Positions 30,342-38,856 of a stretch of 64,000 nt of DNA are shown here, in pieces. The notes beneath the pieces are model-generated. The model did no database searches. It worked only from the letters and a program-made list of their open reading frames with translations, and had not been told where the DNA came from. The DNA lies in contig NC_008268.1 in the NCBI RefSeq assembly GCF_000014565.1, forward strand, positions 682,001-746,000, in the 5' to 3' direction. The number at the start of each line of letters is the position of its first letter. Position 1 is the stretch's first letter. This DNA is from Rhodococcus jostii RHA1. GTDB lineage: Bacteria > Actinomycetota > Actinomycetes > Mycobacteriales > Mycobacteriaceae. The translations under genes and the position numbers were made by a program.

Positions 30342-31268
30342 TCAGCTCGCGAGCTCACGGGGACGAGCGAACACATCCACCAGCGCACCGTTGCGCCATA
30401 CCGTGATCTCGATCTGCCGGTCGATCGCATCCTCGACCATCAACCGCTGAACGGCAGTCGTCGTCACGATCGGCTTGCCGTCGAGTTCGACCATGATGTC
30501 CCCACGCCGCAACCCTGCCTCGGCGGCGGGGCTGCGCGGGGAGACACCGGCAACCTGCAAACCGGTCTTCGACCCGATCCGCCCCTGTAGCTTCGGGGGC
30601 AGCGGAACCTGCATGCCCGCGATCCCCAACCAGGCCCTACGCACCCGGCCCGCCGATACCAACGCGACGATGATCTGCCTCGTCGTCGAGTTGATCGGCA
30701 CCGCCAGACCCACCCCCATTCCGGCGACAGCGGTGTTCACCCCGACCAGCCGGCCCGCACTGTCGGCCAACGCGCCACCGCTGTTCCCCGGATTCAGCGC
30801 CGCATCGGTCTGGATCACCTCATCGATCACCCGCCCCGACTCCACCGGCAACGAGCGTCCCAGCCCGGACACGATGCCCGCCGTCACACTGCCCGCCAGA
30901 CCCAGCGGGTTCCCCAACGCAACGACCAACTGCCCCACCCGCAGCGACGCGGCGTCACCCAACTCCACCGGAGCAGGCACATCGCCCCGAGCACGCAGCA
31001 CAGCGAGATCGGACAACGGATCGCGCCCCACCACGTCGGTGCGGACAACAGTTCCGTCGGTGAACGCCGCCTCGGCCCCGCTCGCTCCCGCAACCACGTG
31101 CGCACTCGTCAGCAACAGCCGGTCATCGGTGATCACACTCGCGCTGCCCGACCCGCTCCCCCGTGACGTCCGCACAACCAGGCTGGCCACACTCGGCAAC
31201 ACCGCATCGGCAACCGAGATCACCGTCCTCGAGTACCCGTCCAACTCCTCCAGTTCGCCCATACCCAC
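30342..31268 (-). CDS. HtrA/DegP-type serine protease with PDZ domain
   Basis: 308 residues. Trypsin-like domain with the triad His57 (TSAHVVAG), Asp87 (DPLSDLAVL) and Ser163 (LNPGNSGGAL), then one PDZ domain (GLQVAGVSPRSPAAEAGLRRGDIMVELDGK). There is no signal peptide or membrane helix, so unlike classic actinobacterial HtrA it should be cytosolic. Such soluble single-PDZ members occur in mycolata. Divergent from a small gene at 31371. Confidence 0.92.
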   Translation of the reverse strand: MGMGELEELDGYSRTVISVADAVLPSVASLVVRTSRGSGSGSASVITDDRLLLTSAHVVAGASGAEAAFTDGTVVRTDVVGRDPLSDLAVLRARGDVPAPVELGDAASLRVGQLVVALGNPLGLAGSVTAGIVSGLGRSLPVESGRVIDEVIQTDAALNPGNSGGALADSAGRLVGVNTAVAGMGVGLAVPINSTTRQIIVALVSAGRVRRAWLGIAGMQVPLPPKLQGRIGSKTGLQVAGVSPRSPAAEAGLRRGDIMVELDGKPIVTTTAVQRLMVEDAIDRQIEITVWRNGALVDVFARPRELAS

Positions 31269-31370
31269 TACAGCGCCGGCACACGACCACCTATGCCCCT
31301 GTTCGCTCCCAGCTGACCACCCGACGAAACTCTCCGCGCGTTTCCTCCACGAGCGCTAACATCCCCGATC

Positions 31371-31724
31371 GTGACAACACTGCGCGACGTGCCGATGACA
31401 CTATTGCGAATCAATTACCAATTACTACGTATCCCTTTGCAATTCGTGGAGCACATCGCGATCACGCAACTCGACGAACGGGCACCCGCGCGCCTCGCCT
31501 ACGAACAGTTGCTCATTCAGTGCGATCGAGCGGCCGGCTACTTTCTCGACGACGAGAACGCCAACGGCCGTGCAGCAGAACTGCACCGACATACGACTGC
31601 CGTCCGGGCCGGAATCGCCCGTCGACACCGCCGAGTAGACGCCGAGAGCGCGACCCTCCTGGATCTCCAGCCTGCACGGTTCCACCGGCGCCGCCAACCC
31701 CGCAGAAACACCGACCCCGCGTGA
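31371..31724 (+). CDS. Hypothetical actinobacterial protein
   Basis: 117 residues, read from GTG at 31371. The first 80 residues (LRINYQLLRIPLQFVEHIAITQLDERAPARLAYEQLLIQCDRAAGYFLDDE) are helical and resemble small conserved proteins of rhodococci and mycobacteria with a RLPLxLxE...APxRLAYE pattern. The last 30 residues (LLDLQPARFHRRRQPRRNTDPA) look non-native and may reflect a frameshift. Shares a promoter region with the HtrA gene. Confidence 0.5.
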   Translation: MTTLRDVPMTLLRINYQLLRIPLQFVEHIAITQLDERAPARLAYEQLLIQCDRAAGYFLDDENANGRAAELHRHTTAVRAGIARRHRRVDAESATLLDLQPARFHRRRQPRRNTDPA

Positions 31725-31744
31725 CCGCGGGGTACGAGGCCGAC

Positions 31745-31990
31745 CACTCACCGGCAGAGGCTGCGCGGCCTCGTCGACGGTGACCTCCGGCCGCAGAACC
31801 TCGTGCGCTCGGCCAGTCGCTGGGCGAGGTGGGCCATCCCGCCGGCCCGGTTCTCCTCGATCCGCGCGATGGCCCCGCCGACCGCATCCGCGTCGAGTTG
31901 GGCCATCGAGAACAGTGCCCGGAAGACGTCGCGGTGGGCCGCGAACATCCGGACACCGGCGTCTGCTGTGCCGGTTCGCGGCGACCGAAT
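31745..31990 (-). pseudogene. TetR-family regulator, C-terminal remnant
   Basis: FAAHRDVFRALFSMAQLDADAVGGAIARIEENRAGGMAHLAQRLAE is a typical ligand-domain helix pair of TetR proteins, and in the neighbouring frame it continues as HEVLRPEVTVDEAAQPL, where the family has LRPxVTVDEAADxLW. So a frameshift plus loss of both ends. The HTH part is absent. Confidence 0.65.
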
Positions 31991-32180
31991 TCCCGACCAC
32001 CCTGACGCCGCATGGCGCGAACGCCGACATCCACCTGGCTAAGAATTCGCGGTCGCGATCCCATGAGACTTCTCGGACTGGTCTCGCCCCAGCCAGGTGC
32101 TCTGTCCTGCGACCGGCGTGAGGGCAGAGCGCGTCGATGCATGAAATGCCTATCCCGCCGACCGAGATGGGAGAACAATC

Positions 32181-33173
32181 ATGGTAGTGAGCCCACTGGG
32201 ACGGATCGGCCGAGCGCTCCTCGCGTTCGCGCTGGTCGTTGTCATCGGGACGGTCGGCTACATCGACCTCGGATTCGGGATCCTGGATGCGCTCTACCAG
32301 ACCGTCACGACGATCACGACCGTGGGATTCCGCGAAGTGCACCCGCTGACCGGGATCGGACAGTTGTTCACCATCATGCTGATCCTGGCGGGTGTGGGTA
32401 CCGCGCTCTACATGTTCGGCGTCCTCCTCGAGGCGCTCATCGAAGGCCACCTGCGCCACCACATGGAAAGACGGCGAATGGACCGACGCATCAGCCGGAT
32501 GACCGGCCACATCATCATCTGCGGATGGGGCCGGGTAGGCACTGCGAGTGCGCAGTATCTCGACTCGCTCGGCCGGGAGATCGTCGTCGTCGACCGCGAC
32601 CCGGAGAGGCTGCGAGATCTCGATCACCCCACCGTGATCGGAGACGTCACCGACGACCGCATTCTCGAGGCCGCCGGCATCGCGCACGCGCACGCGTTGA
32701 TCTCCGCACTCGACACCGACGCCGACAACGTCTACGTCACCCTGTCTTCCCGGGCACTGCGCCCCGACCTCACCATCATCGCCCGCGCCCGCAACGAGGG
32801 GTCGATGTCGAAACTGCTACGCGCCGGCGCCAACCGGGTAGTCAACCCGCAGCTGATCGGCGGGCGCAGAATGGGATCCTTCGCACTGCAGCCGCATGTG
32901 GCCGAATTCTTCGACGTGGTGATGCACGACGAAAGCCTGGACTACCGCATGGAAGAGATCATCCTCTCCCCCACCTCACCGTGGGCGGGATCCACGCTCG
33001 CACAGATCGGTGTTCAACAGGCGAGCGGCGCGCTGCTTCTCGCGATACGAACTGTCGCTGGACAATTCATCGCCAATCCGGTGCCCTCGCTCCGAGTCGA
33101 GCCCGGAACAATCCTGATAGCCCTCGGCACACCCGACGAACTCGATGCGGCGCGCCACCACGTCAATCCGTGA
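32181..33173 (+). CDS. Potassium channel with RCK (TrkA) domains
   Basis: 330 residues. Two membrane helices (ALLAFALVVVIGTVGYIDLGF and GQLFTIMLILAGVGTALYMFGVLLE) flank a pore loop ALYQTVTTITTVGFREVHPL. Then RCK-N with the nucleotide motif HIIICGWGRVGTASAQYL and acidic strand-end VVVDRDPERL, and RCK-C to the end. The pore reads TVGFRE instead of the usual TVGYGD, so conductance or selectivity may differ. It gates on nucleotide or calcium binding in relatives. ATG at 32181; GGGAGAACAATC upstream. Confidence 0.9.
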   Translation: MVVSPLGRIGRALLAFALVVVIGTVGYIDLGFGILDALYQTVTTITTVGFREVHPLTGIGQLFTIMLILAGVGTALYMFGVLLEALIEGHLRHHMERRRMDRRISRMTGHIIICGWGRVGTASAQYLDSLGREIVVVDRDPERLRDLDHPTVIGDVTDDRILEAAGIAHAHALISALDTDADNVYVTLSSRALRPDLTIIARARNEGSMSKLLRAGANRVVNPQLIGGRRMGSFALQPHVAEFFDVVMHDESLDYRMEEIILSPTSPWAGSTLAQIGVQQASGALLLAIRTVAGQFIANPVPSLRVEPGTILIALGTPDELDAARHHVNP

Positions 33174-33290
33174 TGCCGGAAACGCGTTCTCACCGTCCGC
33201 CGGCCACGAGGGCCACCCGCCGCTGTGCCTGACCGGCACCCGCTCGGTCGGCCGGTAATCGCCAAAGGTCGGCCCGGATACCATTCCCGC

Positions 33291-33980
33291 ATGCTCACTG
33301 CCGTGTTGTATGGACTGGGAACTGCACTACCTTTGCTGATCGGGGCCTGCGTCGGCCTCCGCTACAATTTGCCCAGACCACTACTCGCCGCGCTGATGGC
33401 CTTCGGGGCCGGCACCATGGTTGCAGCGGTCTCCACCGAGCTGTTCCAGCCCGCCTTCGAGACCGAAGGCATCTGGGGCGCAGGCGCGGCACTGTTCGCG
33501 GGCGCATTGGTTTACGTACTCGCAGACCACCTGATCGAGAACAAGCTCGGCGCTGGTGCCCTCGGGTGGGCTCTGATGCTCGGTGCGCTGCTTGACGGCG
33601 TACCGGAAAATACGGCGCTGGGCGTCACCCTCGGCGGCACCGGCGGAGTTGTGCTGCTCGTCGCGGTCGCGGTCGGCAACGTCCCCGAAGCCGTCGCCGG
33701 GGCGGCGTCGATGCGTGCCCAGCCCGGTTTCAACCGTCGGCGGGCCTTCGCCGTGTGGGCAGCGACCGCAGCGCTACTCGTCCTCGTGGTGATCGGGGCG
33801 AACCGGGTGTCCGACCGGATCTCCGATGGTGCGATCGCCACCATCCAGGCGTTCGCCGGCGGCGCGACGATCGCCGTGCTGGCGGATTCGTTGATGCCCG
33901 AGGCCTACCGGGAGGGTGGTTGGTGGGTTGGTCTTTCCACCGCGCTGGGATTCCTCGTGGCATTCGGCCTCGGGGCGTAG
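33291..33980 (+). CDS. ZIP-family metal transporter
   Basis: 229 residues from the ATG at 33291. About eight membrane passes: TAVLYGLGTALPLLIGACVGL, LLAALMAFGAGTMVAAVSTELF, AGAALFAGALVYVLADHL and so on. The metal-binding helices 4 and 5 are recognisable as DGVPENTALGVTL and VGNVPEAVAGAAS, close to the HxxPE patterns of ZIP/ZupT but with Asp/Asn in place of histidines. Likely moves a divalent cation. Follows the channel gene by 117 bases. Confidence 0.82.
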   Translation: MLTAVLYGLGTALPLLIGACVGLRYNLPRPLLAALMAFGAGTMVAAVSTELFQPAFETEGIWGAGAALFAGALVYVLADHLIENKLGAGALGWALMLGALLDGVPENTALGVTLGGTGGVVLLVAVAVGNVPEAVAGAASMRAQPGFNRRRAFAVWAATAALLVLVVIGANRVSDRISDGAIATIQAFAGGATIAVLADSLMPEAYREGGWWVGLSTALGFLVAFGLGA

Positions 33981-34490
33981 GCCACCGCCACGTCGGACCG
34001 GGGCAGGACGGTGCCCATGCAGCTCCGTTCTGGGCTCGCAACAGATCTCGGGCCCTGGAGAACCATCACCGAGGCGGCTCCCCCAAGCCGAGTGGTCCGT
34101 CGCCGAACCGGTGTTTACGATACTGCCGTCCCGGCAACCACTGGCGGTATGGAGCATCGCTGTTTGCGGCGATCGCCGATGTCACCAATGCCGCTCGCCG
34201 AGTGTGCCGTCAATACGGCCGGCATAGTCCAATAGTCGGGCCCCGCCGAAGGGGCCGATTCTGCCCCCAGCACGGACATTGACTCGGTGGCCGGCGACAA
34301 TATCGTGTGGTTCGTCCCAGCACCCATACCTCAACGTAAAAAAGTGAACGCGCAATGTGGCTAGCTGCACGATCGGCGTATTCACCCCCATGTTTACCCG
34401 CGCATGCACGGCTGATCGCACCGAGCCGGCGACCCTCGGCGTTCCACCGTCCGGTGACGAGTGGGCACACGAGACGGCGATCCACTCGCC
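33981..34490. other. Intergenic stretch, no gene found
   Basis: 510 bases between convergent genes (ZIP and Kup). Short frames only. No hairpin stood out by eye. Confidence 0.4.
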
Positions 34491-36464
34491 CTAGACGTCG
34501 ATTCGAGAACCCATGATCACGGTCCGCTCTCCCGGAAGGCCGAAGTACTCGGCAGCGTCTGCCGTGATGTAGGAGGTGGCGATGAACAGACGCTTGCGCC
34601 ATGTGGCCATCGTCGGTGCCGTCCCCATCGTCAACTCGATCTTCGACAGGAAGTAGGAGGCGCTATCGACCGCGATCGGCCCCTCGGTCTCCGCGGGGTC
34701 GAGCAGTCGCAGTACATCCGGGATGTTCGGCGCATCCATGTACCCGAAAAATGCTGTCACGTGGACGATCCCGTCTTCGGCGTAGCCGAGCTTGTCGATC
34801 TCCGTCCGCTCGGTGTCCGGTACGCGCGGCACCGGCAGCGTGTTGATCGACATGATCACCACGTGTTGCTGCAGCACGCGATTGTGCTCGACATTGGCCC
34901 GCATCGCCAACGGCGCCGTCTGCTTTCCGCGGTTGAGAAACACAGCAGTGCCAGGGACCCGCACCAGCGGCGGCCGATAGTCGTGCAGCTGGCCGACGAA
35001 GTCCCCTAATGATCCCTCCGCTCGCTCCCGTGCGCGGGTGACGATGGCGCGCCCACGTTGCCAGGTGGTCATCACGGTGAACGCCGTGAGCGCGATCAGC
35101 AGGGGCAGCCACGCCCCGTGCACCAGTTTGGTCAGGTTCGCCGCCAGGAACAGCAGGTCGACCGCCAGCAAGCAGCCGGCGCCGCACACCACCAGCCACA
35201 ACGGCGTACCCCACCGGGTACGGACGATGTAGAAGAACAGCAGCGTCGTGATGGTGATCGTTCCGGTGACCGCCATTCCGAACGCGTACGCCAATGCCGC
35301 CGAGCTGCGGAATGCGAAGACCAGCGTGAGCACCGACACCATCAGCACCCAGTTGATCCACGGGACGTAGATCTGTCCGATCGTCGACTCCGAGGTGTGT
35401 GCCACCCGCAACCGCGGCAGGTAACCGAGCTGGGCCGCCTGTGATGCCACCGAGTAGGCGCCGGTGATCACCGCCTGGGAGGCGATCACCGTCGCCGCGG
35501 TGGCCAACAGCACCATCGGCCACCGCGCCCATCCGGGGGCGAGCAGGAAGAACGGGCTGCTCACGGCACTCTGGTCGCCGAGAAGCAGCGCACCCTGCCC
35601 GAGGTAGCTCAGCACACACGCCGGCAGAACGAGCACCAGCCAACCCCGGGTGATCGCCCGCCTGCCGAAATGGCCCATGTCGGCATACAGTGCCTCGGCG
35701 CCGGTGACCGCCAGCACGACCGCGGCCAGCGCGAAGAAGGCAATCCCGAAGTGTCCGAAGAAGAAGCTGAGGGCATAGGTCGGCGAGAGCGCCTTGAGGA
35801 TTTCCGGATGCCGCGCGATGCCGCTCACGCCGCAGGCCCCGATCGAGACGAACCAGACGATCATCACCGGCCCGAACAGTCGCCCGACCGCCGCCGTGCC
35901 GCGGCGCTGCACGGAGAACAACGCCACGATGATCACCGCCGTGATCGGCACGATCCATTCTTCCAACCCCGGCTCGACGACCTTCAGTCCTTCCACCGCG
36001 GACAGCACCGAGATCGCCGGTGTGATCATGCTGTCGCCGAAGAACAGGGCGGCACCGAAGATTCCGAGCCCGGCCAGCACCGCGGTAACACGACTGCCCC
36101 GCACCGCACCCATACGTCGGAGCAGCGTGATCAGCGCCATGACCCCGCCCTCGCCGTCGTTGTCGGCGCGCATCACCAGCAAGACGTAGGTAGCGGTGAC
36201 GATCAACATCACCGACCAGAAGATGAGCGACACAACGCCGTACACGTTGTTCGTGCTGATCGGCACGGGGTGCGGATCCTCCGGGTTGAACACCGTTTGG
36301 ATGGTGTAGATCGGGCTGGTTCCGATGTCGCCGAACACCACACCCAGTGCACCGACCACGACGGCGGCTCGAACCGTTTCTCGACCGCCCACCGTGCGCC
36401 TCGGCGGACTGACTCCGGGCTCTGTGTCCACAGTGTGCTCCTCGTCTGCAGGACCGGATCCCAT
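34491..36464 (-). CDS. kup: Kup-type potassium uptake protein
   Basis: 657 residues from the ATG at 36464 (GGAAGG 6 bases before). A GTG at 36431 with GAGGAG upstream is an equally good start. Twelve membrane helices, with family marks GALGVVFGDIGTSPIYTIQTVF, FFGDSMITPAISVLSAVEG, GAEALYADMGHFG, YLGQGALLL and VPWINWVLM. A soluble C-terminal domain follows (GTAVFLNRGKQTAPLAM, VHVTAFFGYMDAPNIP). It is a proton-coupled potassium importer, useful at low or acidic potassium supply. The upstream remnant of a TetR gene runs in the same frame, which makes the open frame longer than the real protein. Confidence 0.95.
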   Translation of the reverse strand: MGSGPADEEHTVDTEPGVSPPRRTVGGRETVRAAVVVGALGVVFGDIGTSPIYTIQTVFNPEDPHPVPISTNNVYGVVSLIFWSVMLIVTATYVLLVMRADNDGEGGVMALITLLRRMGAVRGSRVTAVLAGLGIFGAALFFGDSMITPAISVLSAVEGLKVVEPGLEEWIVPITAVIIVALFSVQRRGTAAVGRLFGPVMIVWFVSIGACGVSGIARHPEILKALSPTYALSFFFGHFGIAFFALAAVVLAVTGAEALYADMGHFGRRAITRGWLVLVLPACVLSYLGQGALLLGDQSAVSSPFFLLAPGWARWPMVLLATAATVIASQAVITGAYSVASQAAQLGYLPRLRVAHTSESTIGQIYVPWINWVLMVSVLTLVFAFRSSAALAYAFGMAVTGTITITTLLFFYIVRTRWGTPLWLVVCGAGCLLAVDLLFLAANLTKLVHGAWLPLLIALTAFTVMTTWQRGRAIVTRARERAEGSLGDFVGQLHDYRPPLVRVPGTAVFLNRGKQTAPLAMRANVEHNRVLQQHVVIMSINTLPVPRVPDTERTEIDKLGYAEDGIVHVTAFFGYMDAPNIPDVLRLLDPAETEGPIAVDSASYFLSKIELTMGTAPTMATWRKRLFIATSYITADAAEYFGLPGERTVIMGSRIDV

Positions 36465-36628
36465 TGTCGGCCTTCCTGGACGCGGTGACCGTGGAAGTCG
36501 AGTTTCTCGTCCCGCGGGCCGAAAAACCCCAGGCCACCGCTCACCGGTGCAAGCGGCCGCTCGCCGCAGCGTTGGAAGCGGCGGTGCTCCAACGGCTGGT
36601 CGAAGGTGTCGAAGGCTAATGCGAATAC

Positions 36629-36737
36629 GGCGTGCCTTCGCGATTCCGGACGCCCAGGTGATTTCACCGAGGCTCGTGCCCTCGAATCCCAACCTATCGA
36701 GCATCTCTGCGGCGCCACGCACGATCTGCCTCAGAGG
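36629..36737 (-). pseudogene. TetR-family regulator, N-terminal HTH remnant
   Basis: RQIVRGAAEMLDRLGFEGTSLGEITWASGIAKAR is the first three helices of a TetR DNA-binding domain. After SGIAK the sequence loses the expected GxLYxHF and any ligand domain. No start codon is evident. A relic, not joined to the other TetR fragment at 31.8 kb. Confidence 0.65.
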
Positions 36738-36899
36738 CCGCCGATGGCGATGATGGCGATGGACATTCCGAAGTTTTGCGCGACGACGGCAACAGTGGCG
36801 GCCCTGGTTGCGGACATCGAAGATCCGGTCCAGATCGTCGCTAACGAGCGCGACGCGGTGCCGGTTGGCGCAGCAGGTCCTCTACCGCGGAGTCGGACC

Positions 36900-37305
36900 T
36901 CACAGATCGATCTCCGGTGCGTCCATCACCTGCCGGACCTCGATCGGCTGCGCGATCGGCTTGCCACCCGGGCCCGGGGCAGCCGACGACTTCGCAGCGA
37001 CCTCGAGTGCGCGCGCCTGCGACTCGACGTCGATCATCCGATAACCGGCGAGCAGTTCCTTCGACTCCGGAAACGGGCCATCGGTGACCACCGGGACGCC
37101 CGAGCCGTCGAACGTCACCCGCTTCGCGACCTCCGGGCCCGCCAGACCCTGGGCATCGACCAGTTCACCCGCCGCGGCGAGCTCGGCGTTCAGGTCCTGC
37201 TGGAACCTCACGTGCGCGGCGATCTCTGCTGGGGTCCACTCTGGCATCGGCACCGTGCAACCCGATCCACCCTACGTAGTTCTGCAGCAACATGAACTTC
37301 GGCAT
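36900..37305 (-). pseudogene. YCII/DGPF-domain protein, single frameshift
   Basis: Starts MPKFMLLQNYV at 37305 (GAGGAGTGAGACA upstream) and continues one frame over as GSGCTVPMPEWTPAEIAAHVRFQQDL through the signature VVTDGPFPESKELLAGYRMIDV to PIEVRQVMDAPEID. One extra G near 37277 breaks the frame; otherwise it is a complete 135-residue family member. Could be a sequencing error. Just beyond its stop, the words SAVEDLLRQ look like the start of the ECF sigma factor that usually follows such genes, but that gene is not present. Confidence 0.8.
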
Positions 37306-37566
37306 TGTCTCACTCCTCGTCGTGTGGTGCGCCCATTCTGGCGCTTTCTCAGTAAGGACGGAGTCTGGTTGCAGTTCTCGGCATCCCCACCAAAACATTC
37401 TCGGGAGAATTTTTCTTTAGTGGCGCCCCGCGAGGAGGCAGTCCTCGAACACGCCGCGGGCAGAGCCTGCCCGGTGTGGCGCGTGTGAACCAGTCATCCC
37501 CGTCCCTCGTTATAACTAATGAGAGGTCCGCATCGACCCCACCCCCAGACAAGGGAGCGACCTGAC

Positions 37567-38028
37567 ATGCCGTCCGACGAACGTGACCAGCAGCAGAGCC
37601 TGCGGAGCGATCAACTAGCGCTTCCCCGCCGTACAGTTCTCGTCGGTATCGGCGCTGCGGCAGCCGCCTTGGCCGCCGGCAGCGCGCTGTTCCGTAGAAC
37701 CCGCGCTTCGGCTGCGCCCGGCACCGGCGCCAGGCCAGCTGCGAATCCCGCGAGTGCAACCGTGCCGACCGGCGACGTTCCGGTCGGTGGCGGCACGGTG
37801 CTCGGCGATGTTGTCGTCACACAGCCCACCGGTGGTGACTTCCGCGGGTTCTCGTCGACATGCACGCACGCGGGATGCACCGTCTCCGACGTCTCCGGCG
37901 GCACCATCAATTGCCCGTGCCATGGCAGCAAGTTCAATCTCGACGGGTCTGTGCACACCGGTCCGGCGATCGCTCCGCTCGTCCCACGAAGTGTCTCCGT
38001 TCAGGGTGACTCGGTCGTGGTCGTTTGA
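37567..38028 (+). CDS. Rieske [2Fe-2S] protein with Tat signal
   Basis: 153 residues from the ATG at 37567. Twin-arginine-type leader (LPRRTVLVGIGAAAAALAAG), then a Rieske domain with ligands Cys99 and His101 (CTHAGC) and Cys116 and His119 (CPCHGSKF). The protein stops soon after the second ligand set (SVSVQGDSVVVV). Such small exported Rieske proteins act as electron carriers at the outer membrane face; the partner oxidase is not coded nearby. Confidence 0.93.
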   Translation: MPSDERDQQQSLRSDQLALPRRTVLVGIGAAAAALAAGSALFRRTRASAAPGTGARPAANPASATVPTGDVPVGGGTVLGDVVVTQPTGGDFRGFSSTCTHAGCTVSDVSGGTINCPCHGSKFNLDGSVHTGPAIAPLVPRSVSVQGDSVVVV

Positions 38029-38283
38029 GGTGTGTGACCCATATCGGGACGTCGCCGACGAGGTGGGGGCCCGTTCATCGACTGGCAAATCCCGTTCGGA
38101 AACAATCCGAGACTCCAAGCCTGTATGTGCCTGACGAAACGCCACTACACCACTGTGCTGGATCAGCACTGAACGCCCAGCGGTAATAACAGATTGGAGA
38201 ATTGAGTGTTTCACGGCGAGCGTGAACGATGAGGGGCTACGGTCGGTCCGGTGCGTACTCGCGGGTCGAGTTGGAACCCCACC

Positions 38284-38649
38284 TCACCCCGCCTTCACGT
38301 CGGGGGTGACGCGGTCTGCAGCCGGGGCGGAAAGTTTGTTTTTGACCATCAGATTCAGCGAGACACCCTGCTCGTCGGCCTCGACCGCCAGAGCGCGGTG
38401 CACCCGCGGAGAGGTTCGCACGGTGAAGGTGCCGGTGTAGGAACGGTCCGCGATCGGCACGGGCGGCTTCTCGCCGGTGCTCGCCCTGTCCCCGAGGACG
38501 TCGCGGACGACGGTGATGATGCCGTCGAATGCCTCGTTCTGAGTTTCGGCGAGCCAGGAGAGGGAGGGGAATTCGGCGACGGTGCCGACGAACTCACTGT
38601 CCGGTTCCGACCAGGTCACCCGGTAGGTGTAGTGCGATGCGTCAGCCAT
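38284..38649 (-). CDS. HicB-like antitoxin-fold protein
   Basis: 121 residues. N-terminal RNase-H-like HicB part (YTYRVTWSEPDSEFVGTVAEFPSLSWLAETQNEAFDGIITVV) and a C-terminal ribbon-helix-helix (GTFTVRTSPRVHRALAVEADEQGVSLNLMVKNKL). No HicA-type dsRBD toxin follows or precedes it. The start ATG overlaps the stop of a short upstream frame by 8 bases. Solitary HicB proteins of this kind are common in actinobacteria and may be plain repressors. Confidence 0.85.
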   Translation of the reverse strand: MADASHYTYRVTWSEPDSEFVGTVAEFPSLSWLAETQNEAFDGIITVVRDVLGDRASTGEKPPVPIADRSYTGTFTVRTSPRVHRALAVEADEQGVSLNLMVKNKLSAPAADRVTPDVKAG

Positions 38650-38761
38650 TGCCTCCCTCCTTCATGAGCTTGTCGTAAGCGGCGAGGACCTGGTCGACCT
38701 GAGGCATGAGCCGATTCCAGCTGGTCGCAGCTTTGCACAGAGCCGCATTGGCCCCGCCCAC
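38642..38761 (-). CDS. Short frame coupled to the HicB-like gene, possibly truncated
   Basis: 39 residues from a GTG at 38761 (ANAALCKAATSWNRLMPQVDQVLAAYDKLMKEGGNG). It is helical and translationally coupled to the HicB gene (stop inside the HicB start region, AAGGAGGGAGG between). The frame is open and protein-like for another 30 residues upstream (IREERSDFIRNSWNPAVSSEI) before running into the dehydrogenase gene, so it is probably the 3' end of a longer gene. Confidence 0.42.
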   Translation of the reverse strand: MGGANAALCKAATSWNRLMPQVDQVLAAYDKLMKEGGNG

Positions 38762-38856
38762 AATTTCGCTCGAAACTGCTGGATTCCATGAGTTGCGAAT
38801 GAAATCTGAGCGCTCCTCACGGATTTCGATACCAGGTCGGGTGTATTGCCTGGTGA

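Noticed and set aside
31425..32693. 422-codon minus-strand frame
   Set aside because: Mostly antisense to the potassium channel and the small gene at 31.4 kb. Only a short TetR-like piece inside it is meaningful.
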